The notes below the pieces were generated by a model. The model worked only from the letters and a program-made list of their open reading frames with translations, did not search any database and was not told where the DNA came from. From assembly GCA_002087915.1 (NCBI GenBank), contig LWDP01000014.1:1-32626 (forward strand): a stretch of 32,626 nucleotides of DNA, given 5' to 3'. Source of the stretch: Enterospora canceri. Taxonomy: Eukaryota; Microsporidia; Enterocytozoonidae. This document shows positions 15,720-26,861 of the stretch, in pieces (the stretch's first letter is position 1; the number at the start of each line of letters is the position of its first letter). The translations under genes were made by a program, and so were the position numbers.

Positions 15720-18700
15720 GGGTGAAAGAAACAAATAATTATAAATGATGTCAAATGTAGAATGAACTAATGATTGGAAATAATGATTGGAAATAATAAT
15801 TGGTTTATGTAAATTGTATGACATACTTGTTAGTTCATAGAATATTGTGTTACCACGTTACATAATATTGATTATGATCGATTTTAATACACTTTGTTGG
15901 TTTCATGGTCTTGATAAAAACTACAATTAATACAGAAAAGAAAATTGTATTTAAGAATGAGATAAAGCTTGTTTATATAAAATATAACTATGATAATGTA
16001 ATGTTACTAAATTCATATTTGTATTATTTTACAGTAGTTACCTGAGATGAATGTAAGAAATATACAAATTTGGTGTATTTTTAGCAGCCACTGAAAACAT
16101 ATTCAATAGTGTGCAATATAAAACACTCAGTTTGTAAACTAAAAATGAATTTGGTTACTACTTTACCAACCTGACAAAGATTTATATATTCTTGTTTTTA
16201 TCTGAACAGAATAAAAACAATTATTTTAAATGATTTAAAATACTTTCACATGAGATGCTATTTTGTTGATAAAATATGCAAAAAAGTTTAATATGTATAT
16301 CGCAATATAAAATGTCAGTACCATGTATATTATATATGTTTATAATTTGATGATAAAATCTTAATCATCAAATTGTTTTAAATAAAAACATGTACAATAG
16401 AAACTACATATTAGTTATACAGTTCATATTTTAAACCTCGATAAGATAATTTTTAATGAATTTAATATATCTTACCAATTTGCAAGTTAAAGTATTATCA
16501 AATAGAATATATATTTACACGGAACGGGGAATTAACTTAAAACGATTTAGACATCGATGGTTTTATTTAAAAATATTTTATACAAAGGAATTATATTTCA
16601 GATTAATCTTAGTGCTGATGAATATCGGTCATGCTATGATATCCTATTAGAATGTATGTGTTTATGCATGTTCTACGCTGTTGTACTTTCTTAATCAATG
16701 ATCACACCTGTGTGTACAGCAAATTGAGTCTAACGTTTTTTTCTTAGTAATGGGTAATGTTAAAACTTCAGTTTATAACATTTTCAATTATAAATATAAA
16801 TACAATATTCTATAAGGGGGTATAATTATCTAGTAGCATTTGTTTGACAATTATAAAAACTATGAGATGTTAAAGTGTTTTAAAAGCACATTTTCAATTT
16901 TAAAAATACAACTATTGTTGCAATATAATTATAAAAGCAAGGTTATTCATGAAAAGATTTATAGCAATTTTATTTAATAAATATAATAGTTAAAATCTGA
17001 AATTAAGCATCACATAACTCTTAGGTTTTCTGAGTTCATATACAAATATCAAGAAAGTAATAATTTTTATTACTATATAAGTATCATTCTTAGTAAATAT
17101 TAATTTAAATCTAAAATAGTCTAAAAATACCGTTTTTCATCATTCATATTATTGTATAGTTATTGTTTTGTCTTCTTTGATTTTATTAAGTATTTATAGC
17201 ATATAAAACTACATAAATTATGACATGCATGTTGAATAAAACTATTTAAATATTGAACATACATTAACTACAAGTGAGACAAAGACCTGTTTATATTTTT
17301 AACTACTAGTTTTTCTTCTAAATACTATATACGTTTTTTATTAGATTTTGTTTTGTTTGTAAAGAGAAAGACTAAGAACAAACATACTTTTAAAATATCT
17401 GTTTAGTTGTTCACAAGCCAAATAAGACTGTAAGTCTGCTTTCTTGATGTACAGAAATAAAAGCTCAAGTTTTTCAATAAATAATTGTTTTGTATCTTTA
17501 AATCAATTAATAATTTAAATTTCGACAAAGCTCTATTCCAATTATTAATATGTAAGGTGACCTACCTGTAAATAAAAAATCTGGGCTTTTTATATATCTC
17601 TATAGTGGTATAACTATATTCAATTTTGTTTTAAATAATTATCTTGAATTTTTATATATTATCCAAACCTCAAAGTGACGGACAACATTTAAAAATTCAA
17701 TCTACGCACATGCAGTTTCATTGTTAATCTAAACAAAATCGTTCATATTCAGAACACTATCATAATATTCAAAAATAATCAAGCTATGTAAATTTTATGA
17801 TCATATTCATCCATTGTTGTATGCACCCTCTTGTTTAATACTTTTAAGTGTTTATAAACTTTTAAATCAATTTGTTATAAATGGCTAAAACATAACAATA
17901 AAAGTGAAGCCTACATTATTGTATGAGATGTGACTTTATTAAGAGTTTTATTGAGTTGTTACGCAAAATAGCACAAATATGTTGTTGGGATTGGAATATG
18001 TTTATTCATTTTAAATTTCTGATAGCTGATAATGTTTTTAGCCCTGAAGTTCCTATTATACAAAAGACTTTTTAAAAAATTGTTGTCGCATAACATCATT
18101 ATATTCACTTATAAAAACAAGTCGTTGTTTCAGATTCTATGCAAATCCAAATATTTTAAATATCTAACTGTGCCAATTTTGAATTAGTGTAATATTGAAT
18201 TATAATATGGTTAACCATAAATTTTAATTCATCACAGATTATCTTAGATTTTTCAGTATTAATACTTGATTATTTTCAAATTTATTTACTATACACAAAA
18301 GTTTACAATATTAAATATTCATTTTAGTTATATTGCAAATCAGTGAATTTAAAAGCCGAATTTTTCTGTTTTGTAGGATTTTTATTGACTTATAAAATAC
18401 ATAAAATAGTTTGCTGTATTTCAGATAAAATTCCTATTGGGTGTACTATTAAAATCATATGGTTTTTGATGATACGTCACACTTGTATTTACTAGACACA
18501 TTTGAAAGCGAAATTAGTGGTCAAACGGATAGGTTTATAAAATATTGCATCTGTTATTTTATTAAATATGCATTGTCAATTAATTCATCATCAAACAATT
18601 GTATAAATAATGCTTAATAGAGTGAGCTACCATAGTAATATGATATAAATAAATTTATCAAAACTTCACATATATAATATATCAATTTATACTTAAGCAA

Positions 18701-21700
18701 CAATATGCAAATAACGAGCTTAAATTGCCAGAATATTTAAACATGTTAAATTATTATGTGATATTGTTTATTCAAATATTTAATAAAATTTGAAATATGT
18801 GTTTGGTTTGACATTTTAGTTGTTCCAATGTATTTTCTTTGTTTTTTATTCTGCGCGAATGGAGTTAAGTTTAACTTTTGTTTGTATACTAATGGAAATC
18901 CTGTAACGCTTATCATTAATAAATGTAGGTTTAGGTTTGGTTAAAAGTTCATATGTTAATTAATAAATACATCTTATATCATGATAGAATGCTACAAAAT
19001 TTCTTGAGATAAGGTATTTCACGTAATATAAAATAATATGAAATAATCTCAAACAAAATTTTATAAACTTTACTGCATAACTAAAAATTATATGAAACCC
19101 TATATTTTAGGTTATATTCAAAAAATTAAAATCCACTGTATATGTTATTATCTTATAATTCTGTACAATAAAAACAATCAAACTAAATATTAAAATTTTA
19201 AACCGGCTATATATAATTTCTAACAAATATAATGCAATTGTTGTATGACTAAACTCACAAAATATTTATTATCAATAGGCATATATAAAATTTAAAGCAT
19301 AATTATCTAAAAAATAAACTGTTATCTATTTAGGTTAAATATAATAATTAAGAAAATCTTTGTTGATATCCAATATTTTATTTCTATTTGAATATACTAA
19401 AATATACTTGCAACTTTTCGTTTAATTGATTTATTTTGAAATGTATTTTATGTGGCTTGTAAAAAGTACAATTCGCGACTTACTTTTGTCTAATAACTTT
19501 GAAACAGATATATATATGACGCATTTCCAGAAATTTAACGATGTTGGTATGCAAAATATATTTGAAGTTGATATATTGATAAATAACTGAATTTAGCGTT
19601 AAGTTTTAATGCTATAATAATATTGTTCCTCATCTTTTATTAGTAAAGGGATTTAATTTTGTTTGTTAACTATAAAAATATAAATTACAATTTGCACATC
19701 TTGTTTTGCAATTATAACAAAAATGAAAAAGTAATAAAAGTAAGAGAAAATACTTATTTCTCAATGTAGGATGTGGCAAATATGCATAGATATTGTGGAA
19801 TATGATAACAACTTATTTGATTCTGGTATATCTTTTTAATCAAATAACCATGTATATTTTAAACATTTGAACATATACAGAATACCGGGTTGAGTAATAA
19901 TAGGTTTTAAGTTACAATTGTATAAGTAAAAATTTCCGATTTTGTAGAAGTTTAAAACATTAGAAAGCTGGAAAATGTCTTATATATTTTCTTCTAAAAT
20001 AACAAAAAATTGTTTATAAAAGTATAAACAATGAGAACTATTCTACTGTTACAAATTGAAATATAGAAGAATGTTCACTTTTTAACAAAATCATTATAAG
20101 AAATAACATCCAAGGTAATGATAGCACAAAAAATCATCTGAATTTTGAGCTAGAGACTGTTTTTAAGTTTCGCCACTTTATTCACAAAACATATAATTGT
20201 CTTTGATAACTTAAAAGGATAATATATTATTTACTGTAAAGGAAATAATTTTTGTCATAAACCCTGGGACACTACCTTCTCTGTTGTTTTTAATGTAAAT
20301 TGTTAAAGCTTACCTTATTAATTATAAAATTATTAATAAATCACATTTTATTTATTGTGAAGACTTCCTAATATTGGATAAGCTAGCAATATGTCGTTAT
20401 GTTTTTTTGGACATAAATACTGTGTTTATGAGTATAATATAAACCTTAACGCAAGACCAAAAAGGTATGCAAGTTTTAGGTGTGTAGAAGCCGGTGGTGT
20501 CCTTTTTTGTGAGTAATAGTCTCGCATAACTACTATCCAATTGTCATCCATATAGATTTCTTTTCCTGAGACGAAAACAAAAAAGTACAATAAAGAATTT
20601 AGGAAATACACATTTATTTTTAACAAAAAACAAACAAGTGACCTACATTTATTTTATAAAATTAATTTCCAGTTGAAATATATACTAAAAATGGACATGC
20701 CTATTTTCTGCTTAAATATATTTTCTATTCTTTTTAGAATAGTTTTATTTATGTTTTAGTAAACCGGTGTTATATTTTAAAAGTATATAAGTTAAATATT
20801 TCAGCATTTGCAGCATTTCAGATTGTATTAACAAGGATTGAGATAAGTTAAGTAAAAATTTATTCCTGGCTTTCTGTAGTTTATATGACAAGGTTTAGAT
20901 TTTCTGCAATACAAAACCAAAAATTATAGTTAAAAAATTTAATACATTCTAGTATTGTTGTTTTTAATAAATATTTGAGTTAAATATTTTTGATTTAATA
21001 CAACCAAAGTTTTTACCTGTTCAAATTGAAATTAGTTACATTTATATCATAAAATACTTATATTGTGTTTAAGAATAAATATCCATTCTTATGTTTATTA
21101 TGTTATTTATTTCTGTAAATTACCAATTTAACACTTGGGGTTGCTCTTTATCGGTAGTAACCACTGGTGGCCTAAATGGCCTATGGTATTTAATTATCTT
21201 TGACAATAACAGTTTGTTTTATCAATACCAATGTTTAATCTTTAAAAAATACTTGGTTTTTAATTTTAAGGCTTTAAATTTTATTTTTTTAATAGTAAAA
21301 TGCTAAAAACTTTTATTATACATTTTACCATTTAATCATTTTGAAATGATATATTTTGCATTGATTGATGTTGATATAATTTTTGATCGTAATCTAATCA
21401 ATTTGCTAATTTATGTAATTTTTTATTTAAACTTTAAAATAAACAACTTCTTGAAAACTTGAGTAAGTTTAAAAGTTTGTTGGTGAGAGTTCAAGACACA
21501 TAAACTTCATCTGGAACAATTGTACTTACGTTTTATATTGTGTGTTTTATAGAAACAACAATATTAATGCAGATAAATATTATTTACCTATTTTATTCCC
21601 TACAATAAAGAGTGGTTTAATTATAATTTTCATCCAAATGATCGGTTAAAATATTTTAGAATTCATATGAAAAGTGATTATATAAATTCCATAAATAATA

Positions 21701-22175
21701 TTGTGTTTTTAATGGTCATCATTTTACATTTAATCACCTATTTAATTTTACTACTGTGTATTTTGTGACAGGTTTGGACATCTAGACATTACAATAATCA
21801 GATCAAATCCTTTTTCCATGTCGGAAAAAGGGACCTTAAAATGAAAGGTAAAAAGGACTTGATCTGTTTAGTCTATGCTGTTTATACAATAAATACTGTA
21901 GTTTGCTCTTGTAAATATTGTTGTATATTGTATTAATTTCTCAATTTACACACTATCTATAGTTTAACTATGCAAACTTTCATTTTTATAAATTATATAA
22001 TTTATGTTTAATTTAAAATTAATTGTATCCAATTGTCTTAATCACGCTCCACAAATACTTTTATTTTACACAATCCCATGTATTTTACAATAACTCGTTC
22101 ACTTTAATCAATTAATTTCTATAAAATATATTCTACCTTATTGTTCCTATAAACTACAATTATTTTATTTACAAT
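15720..22175. other. 6.4-kb very AT-rich tract without credible genes
   Basis: All six frames are broken by frequent stops, and the few ORFs over 60 codons have AT-random composition and no CCC-ATG signal. No tRNA or rRNA pattern was seen. The base composition is visibly far more AT-rich than the flanking genes. A hairpin-like inverted repeat lies at 21799-21866 and an exon-like patch at about 20450-20590 (listed separately). The tract is bounded on both sides by genes with the CCC signal. Confidence 0.75.
21799..21866. repeat. Inverted repeat, 17-bp arms
   Basis: CAGATCAAATCCTTTTT at 21799-21815 is the reverse complement, with one mismatch, of AAAAAGGACTTGATCTG at 21850-21866, with a 34-nt spacer that itself contains a short ACCTT...AAGGT stem. 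It could fold as a hairpin or be a remnant of a small inverted-repeat element. Confidence 0.65.
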
Positions 22176-23276
22176 TTACCCGCAGAAGTCTCCTAAAATG
22201 CATCCAAAGTATCTTCTAAACCACGACTTATTTTCTGGCTGTGGTACTCTCTGAGATCTATCCAAAATATTCTCTGATATTATGTTACCATCTGGTGAAG
22301 TAATTACTATTTTCCTAGTCTTATTCTCCACTGCCCATGTTTTGATATGAGTCTCTTTTGATTGTTCAATTATTTCATTCTCACCTGACATTCTTTCTGA
22401 TCCAACATATGAAGATGACTCTGTATTTTGATCAATGGATTTGTTGCCCACATTCAAATCCATTGATTCCTTCACTGTTTCTGGTTTATCTCCTGATACA
22501 TCCCCCTTTGTATCAAGTGAATCCATAACAGTCGTATTATCAATATTAAATACTTTGTCAAATTCAGTTGCCGAATATGAATTGGATTCATGTTCTGAGA
22601 CACATTTCAAATCAACTTGTTCAGGTTCCATCACATTTTCAACAGTGTTTGTTTCACAGCTTTCATTGGATTTGTTACTGTCGCCTATTACAGTAACATT
22701 CTTAACAGCCGTTACGATTTCACTAATTCCACTACCATCAGAAATAGCAAATTGTATACTGCTACTACCGGATTCAAGAGTATCTCTCTCCTTATCACTA
22801 TTCTCTGCAGCTACCTCTTCTGCCATTTCACTAATGTCAGTGGTTCCAAAACTATCAGAAACACCAATGTTAATACTTAGTTGAGAATCACTAGACTCAG
22901 TAATAGCACTCTCCTTCACACTGCTACTAGTGTGATCATTGCATATATCACTGACTACCTCTCTATAGTCTGTTGATGTCAGGTGTGACTGATCTGTATC
23001 ATCCCCCTGTAATTCCACTTTCATTTCAGACTGAGTGGGTTCAATCCCAGGGTATGAACTTTTTATCCCTCCTTCATCTGACCCATGCGCAGTAAACTCT
23101 GCATTGATGCCGCTAAAGAACTGGATTAATCGTCCTACACGTCCTTTCTCACACAGACTCGGGTCATCCAAGTGCACCTCAACACTGTCACGTTCCAAAC
23201 TCTCCTCACTCCTGGAATGCTCTACCGTCTTCTTGTTCTGACTCGACGAGCTCGCTGGAATGGAACTGAAACACAT
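22176..23276 (-). CDS. Acidic Ser/Thr-rich, intrinsically disordered protein
   Basis: 366 aa, dominated by Ser, Glu, Asp, Thr and Val, with no hydrophobic core over residues 20-330. Only the ends look ordered: GRVGRLIQFFSGINAEF (about 46-62) and a C-terminal NKSWFRRYFGCILGDFCG, a Trp/Phe/Cys-rich amphipathic stretch that could bind membrane or be lipidated. No signal peptide. CCCCC touches the ATG, which argues that it is a real gene despite its AT-rich surroundings. No family recognised. Confidence 0.65.
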   Translation of the reverse strand: MCFSSIPASSSSQNKKTVEHSRSEESLERDSVEVHLDDPSLCEKGRVGRLIQFFSGINAEFTAHGSDEGGIKSSYPGIEPTQSEMKVELQGDDTDQSHLTSTDYREVVSDICNDHTSSSVKESAITESSDSQLSINIGVSDSFGTTDISEMAEEVAAENSDKERDTLESGSSSIQFAISDGSGISEIVTAVKNVTVIGDSNKSNESCETNTVENVMEPEQVDLKCVSEHESNSYSATEFDKVFNIDNTTVMDSLDTKGDVSGDKPETVKESMDLNVGNKSIDQNTESSSYVGSERMSGENEIIEQSKETHIKTWAVENKTRKIVITSPDGNIISENILDRSQRVPQPENKSWFRRYFGCILGDFCG

Positions 23277-23814
23277 GGGGGTATCTTTTTCGTTTATTTA
23301 TATACTACTTATCGCATAATATCATGCATGGAGATGTTTTATGATACTATTTACCTGAAAATATTTTAATATTTGATAAGGGTATTAAAAGAGTATTTAG
23401 GTGTTTGAAATGGATGTGAGTGTGCTGAATATAATAGCAATGATGTGATATGTAGACACTTGTATACATAAAAGTATATTTGTAAAGCATTGGAAAGATA
23501 AGAATGCAACCTGGCAATATGATTTATAAGGTTGTAGTGTGCTGGAAACAGCTATATGTACTTAAAATGGTAGTATAGTGAGCTATCTACTGTTATTTCT
23601 CTCTCTATTTTCTATACGAACAAAATTGCTATGGACCTTTTCAAAACAAACTATTTTTGCCTGATTTGGTAACTTATGTAAAATTGCGTCAGGATGTAAA
23701 TAAATAACAGATGTTCGTATAATGTAATTCACTTAAATAGTAGCTAGAATCGATTTTTTCAAGTAATCAATTCAAAGATACCCAAATGACCTGAAATCAT
23801 CATATTGTTTTTTG
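23277..23814. other. AT-rich spacer containing one copy of a duplicated repeat
   Basis: No credible ORF. The stretch at 23484-23640 is repeated, diverged, at 26647-26765. The CCCCC motif of the acidic-protein gene is at its left edge. Confidence 0.55.
23484..23640. repeat. Dispersed direct repeat, copy 1
   Basis: The first 31 bp (23484-23514, beginning AAAGCATTGGAAAGATAAG) are identical to 26647-26677. A second homologous block, beginning TTAAAAT at 23562 and containing TATTTC and TATAC.AACAA, also matches the other copy after a gap. Confidence 0.75.
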
Positions 23815-24069
23815 TTACATTTCCGCCCAAAATAGCAGAAGTGGAACAAACTCGCCTTTATTTGTCTTCAAACCCTTTGTTTTATGATATTCATTGTCTT
23901 TATTTTTAATACCTTCAAATTCAGTTGAATAAGCCTGATAATCAAATTTTTTTGCCAATAACATCTTTTTGCAGACAAACACGATTGCATGTTTATATGT
24001 TTGATACAGACAACCATAATGCGCTATTTCTTGATGTTCTGTTCGTTTTGACATCAACTTGGTTCTCAT
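23815..24069 (-). CDS. Doubtful 84-codon ORF
   Basis: From the first ATG (24069) this reads a basic, Lys/Tyr-rich polypeptide ending in a hydrophobic FVPLLLFWAEM. No CCC motif precedes it and no family is recognised. The open frame continues upstream without an ATG. It could be the 3' remnant of a broken gene, since it lies directly downstream of another small ORF on the same strand. Confidence 0.25.
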   Translation of the reverse strand: MRTKLMSKRTEHQEIAHYGCLYQTYKHAIVFVCKKMLLAKKFDYQAYSTEFEGIKNKDNEYHKTKGLKTNKGEFVPLLLFWAEM

Positions 24070-24104
24070 AAAATCAAATTGAAACAGCAACGATGCTCTC
24101 TATT

Positions 24105-24359
24105 CTAGGTATTTAAAATCAACAGATTTCTAAAGCTGCTATAGTCCGTACTTCTGTTGTTTCCGTTCATCGCGTAAAGCCTCTCTTTAGGTCCTTCACC
24201 CGCAGGTTCCGATTCCTGGGTTGCTGATTCCGGTTTGTCGGCTGGTTCCTCAGTAAGTACGTCCTGGGTAGCCTCTTGTTCCCCTGTTGAGGCTTCTGTC
24301 TCTTTGTCTGAAGAATCCAGATATTCTGTATAGAATTTGTTTAGTAAGTTTAATCGCAT
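24105..24359 (-). CDS. Small Glu/Thr/Pro-rich protein
   Basis: 84 aa from the ATG at 24359, which has ACCCC 6-9 nt upstream; a longer frame to 24398 has no motif. A central segment (about 18-58) is rich in Glu, Thr, Pro, Ala and Gln with loose repeats of the type E-x-A-T-Q-x; both ends are more ordered, the last 25 residues being Asn/Ser/Leu-rich. Likely disordered; function unknown. Placed between the acidic protein and the Lys-rich membrane protein, all on the minus strand. Confidence 0.45.
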   Translation of the reverse strand: MRLNLLNKFYTEYLDSSDKETEASTGEQEATQDVLTEEPADKPESATQESEPAGEGPKERLYAMNGNNRSTDYSSFRNLLILNT

Positions 24360-24847
24360 GTAGATGGGGTAATTTTCCCCCTTTATTAAATATGGCATGT
24401 GACCTCATGACAAAAGCATTATTTTCAACTCCTCTTCTATCACTCTATCATTACCAGGCTTGCAATCCTTAGTGTTTTCGCTATTTCTCAATCTCGTGCT
24501 TGTTATTCCATTCTGGACGCGTCCAGAACATGAACTGTTGTTACGATTGTATCTTCACATGTTATTTTTCAATATAATCACTTCTCGATATAATTATCGT
24601 AGTAGCAACATCACCTTGAAACGTAATCTTATTTTTGCGATTTTCAAACCTAAAATTAGGGATTAAAATGCTTCACAGAGTACTTTCCCCACTAGAAATG
24701 CTTAATAAAAATAGGCCAATTGGCCAAAATGACTAATTTAGCCATTTTGGAACCCTTAATTTTGATTAAACACTTCTTTTAACTTAGGATCAATATGCAG
24801 AGCAATAACAATTCTTTATTATCCTATTTATTTATTTCTCACGTTAT
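24360..24847. other. Gene-free spacer with three palindromes
   Basis: No credible ORF. It contains a perfect 18-bp palindrome TTCTGGACGCGTCCAGAA (24511-24528), a 12-bp palindrome GGCCAATTGGCC (24714-24725), and an adjoining inverted repeat at 24724-24750 with 13-nt arms and one mismatch. Confidence 0.7.
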
Positions 24848-25924
24848 TCAAGGGACCATTCTTACTTCTGTGGTCTTCCTTTTCTTTATCAGTATTAATG
24901 TTCCTATTGATAATATCACTATACCCACAACAACCAATATGATAGCCACTAATATTTTGCTCTTCTTTGATGTTTCTTTCTTCTTTGACACTTCTTTCCT
25001 TGGTGTTTCTTTCTTTTTTGATGTTTTTTTCTTTGGTGTTTTCTTCTTTTTTGGTGTTTCTTTCTTTTTTGATTTTTTTTTCTTTTTCGGTGGTTCTACT
25101 ATTGTTTCTTTCTTTTTCGGCGGCTTTACAGTTGTTGCTACCTTCTTTGGTGTCTCTACTCTTGTTGCTACCTTCTTTGGTGTTTCTTTCTTTGGTGTTA
25201 TTTTTATCTCATACTCTTCCAGGTCATGTATTGTTTGTATTTTTCTTTCCTTTTTTGTTATTCTTATTATCTCCGACTTCATCGTTTTGCTTCCGATTGT
25301 AAATGTCATATACATATAAGTAGTGGCATCACCGTTACCAATTCCATCATGAAATCTCTTTAAATACGGTAGTTGCCGGAAATGGTTTTCCAGTTCTTTT
25401 TTCTTTTCATTTGCTGTTAACTTGTAATCCTTTCCCAATTTGATTATTATCTTTGCTGCTGCTTCATGCATAAATCGTGTTATTATATCTTTTTCTTCTA
25501 TTTCTTTTATCCGTGCGTTTAGTTGCGTTATTGCTGCCTCGACTTTCTCTACAGTACAACTGTCAGCAGTAAAGAAGTTCATGATGTCATCATTGTCTGA
25601 CTGATTTTGATACATGCTAGTTGTCAGAAACCCGATAGCCATATTTTTTATCAAGTCTATCGCCGTGGTATCTCTTCCTAACACATTAATCGTGTTTATA
25701 GTATTACTAGTGCTATTTATCTCTGTCAACTCAACTTTATCAATATTGGCATTCCGTTTGACATCAGGGAATATCACCAATTTATCATAATATTTCTTTG
25801 AGGGGCTCATTGTAGTAGCAGTTTTTAACTTATCGTATTCAGTTTTGAGTTTCTGGTAATTTGCATCTTCATCACACTTTACACCAAGCAAATGAATCAT
25901 CCACGACCAAATAACTAGCATCAT
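24848..25924 (-). CDS. Secreted/membrane protein with Lys/Pro/Thr-rich stalk
   Basis: 358 aa. Signal peptide about 1-17; an ectodomain of about 215 residues with coiled-coil-like helices (about 125-185); then a highly basic repeat stalk (about 237-322) built from KKETPKK, ETPKKVAT and PPKKKE units; a membrane helix 324-346; and a short tail. The stalk contains many clusters of basic residues that would bind heparin-like glycans, a property known from some microsporidian spore-surface adhesins; relation to those proteins is inference only. ACCC lies about 7 nt upstream of the ATG. The gene is more AT-rich than the conserved genes of the window. Confidence 0.7.
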   Translation of the reverse strand: MMLVIWSWMIHLLGVKCDEDANYQKLKTEYDKLKTATTMSPSKKYYDKLVIFPDVKRNANIDKVELTEINSTSNTINTINVLGRDTTAIDLIKNMAIGFLTTSMYQNQSDNDDIMNFFTADSCTVEKVEAAITQLNARIKEIEEKDIITRFMHEAAAKIIIKLGKDYKLTANEKKKELENHFRQLPYLKRFHDGIGNGDATTYMYMTFTIGSKTMKSEIIRITKKERKIQTIHDLEEYEIKITPKKETPKKVATRVETPKKVATTVKPPKKKETIVEPPKKKKKSKKKETPKKKKTPKKKTSKKKETPRKEVSKKKETSKKSKILVAIILVVVGIVILSIGTLILIKKRKTTEVRMVP

Positions 25925-26336
25925 ATTACGAGGGTAATTAGTGGAAAAATTTTAAATAGTCGTTACTTGATATATCACATGTCAAGTTCAGTTGGTGATT
26001 ACATCTCAATATTGCTCACCATGCTATCTGTTGAATAGAAGCAAGTGTTTATTCGTAATATCACTAAAAGTGTCACTTCTATCAAACATTGACTATAAGA
26101 GAAGCAATATTTTGAGAATCATAAAAATGAAACCATAATCGTCAATAGATAGTACACGTACTATTATCAAAAAGTAGAAAATGATTGAAGTAACAAGGAA
26201 AGAAGTGTAATACAAATGAGCAAGCATGACAAAATGAGTTGTTAGTGTGGTAGAAAGGAAAGAAGAACCTTAGTAACAACAGTTTTATTTAGGTAAAATT
26301 TATATATCAAAAGTGACATAGGATATAGAGAGAACA

Positions 26337-26492
26337 ATGAACTATAAGATTGCAAAACAAACACAAATTATTGATGAAAGTGGCATTCTTAGTGTTGATA
26401 TGAACAATCAGTTGTTCCAACCTAACAAATCAAGTAATATTGTAGTGTGGTTGATTGCAGAAGTATTCAATACGATATTTCTAAGTTTGTAG
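26337..26492 (+). CDS. Doubtful 51-aa ORF with hydrophobic C-terminus
   Basis: Reads from an ATG without a CCC motif. The composition is protein-like and residues 34-51 (SNIVVWLIAEVFNTIFLS) are hydrophobic. A related-looking frame seems to continue after the stop with a shift, so this could be the remnant of a decayed gene. No family recognised. Confidence 0.2.
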   Translation: MNYKIAKQTQIIDESGILSVDMNNQLFQPNKSSNIVVWLIAEVFNTIFLSL

Positions 26493-26646
26493 CAAATGGG
26501 ATAACTGTGACATTCTCATAGTTCTTTATATGTGAATAGTGATGGTTTTGTGTATAAACAGGAACATGGCTGTCTCTTTGTTTTCAGGTAAACATGCTTC
26601 TTATGAACGTAATGTGTGCAAAGAGTACTAGAACAACACAATATAG

Positions 26647-26765
26647 AAAGCATTGGAAAGATAAGAATGCAACCTGGTAATGATATTTAGAAACTTACAA
26701 TTATTCATAGTTAAAATAGTAATGCAGTAGGCCATTTAGTATTATTTCTATACAAACAATCAGAT
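26647..26765. repeat. Dispersed direct repeat, copy 2
   Basis: 26647-26677 is identical over 31 bp to 23484-23514, in the same orientation. Homology resumes at TTAAAAT (26711) and continues to about 26765. The two copies bracket the 24105-25924 gene pair, 3.16 kb apart. Confidence 0.75.
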
Positions 26766-26861
26766 CACTCTCATTTAATATTTCTGTTTTGATCACTTTC
26801 CTTAAATAGTTCACAGTGCTCCTTCTCCCAATGCTTATTTTGTACTGATATCATCCACACC

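Larger units (their letters stand above)
25925..26861. other. AT-rich intergenic region with a short ORF and repeat copy 2
   Basis: About 940 bp with no gene carrying a CCC signal. A 51-codon ORF (26337-26492) and the second copy of the dispersed repeat (26647-26765) are the only structured items seen. Confidence 0.5.

Noticed and set aside
16456..16650. 64-aa ORF in the AT-rich tract
   Set aside because: Composition is that of AT-random translation (I, Y, L, N, F); no CCC motif.
21091..21306. 71-aa ORF in the AT-rich tract
   Set aside because: No start motif and AT-random composition in most of its length.
23030..23055. GGTTCAATCCC resembling a B box
   Set aside because: Lies inside the acidic-protein gene and no cloverleaf can be formed around it.
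24795..25319. 174-aa Phe-rich plus-strand ORF
   Set aside because: Antisense shadow of the Lys-rich repeats (AAG/AAA reversed gives TTT/CTT) of the gene on the minus strand.
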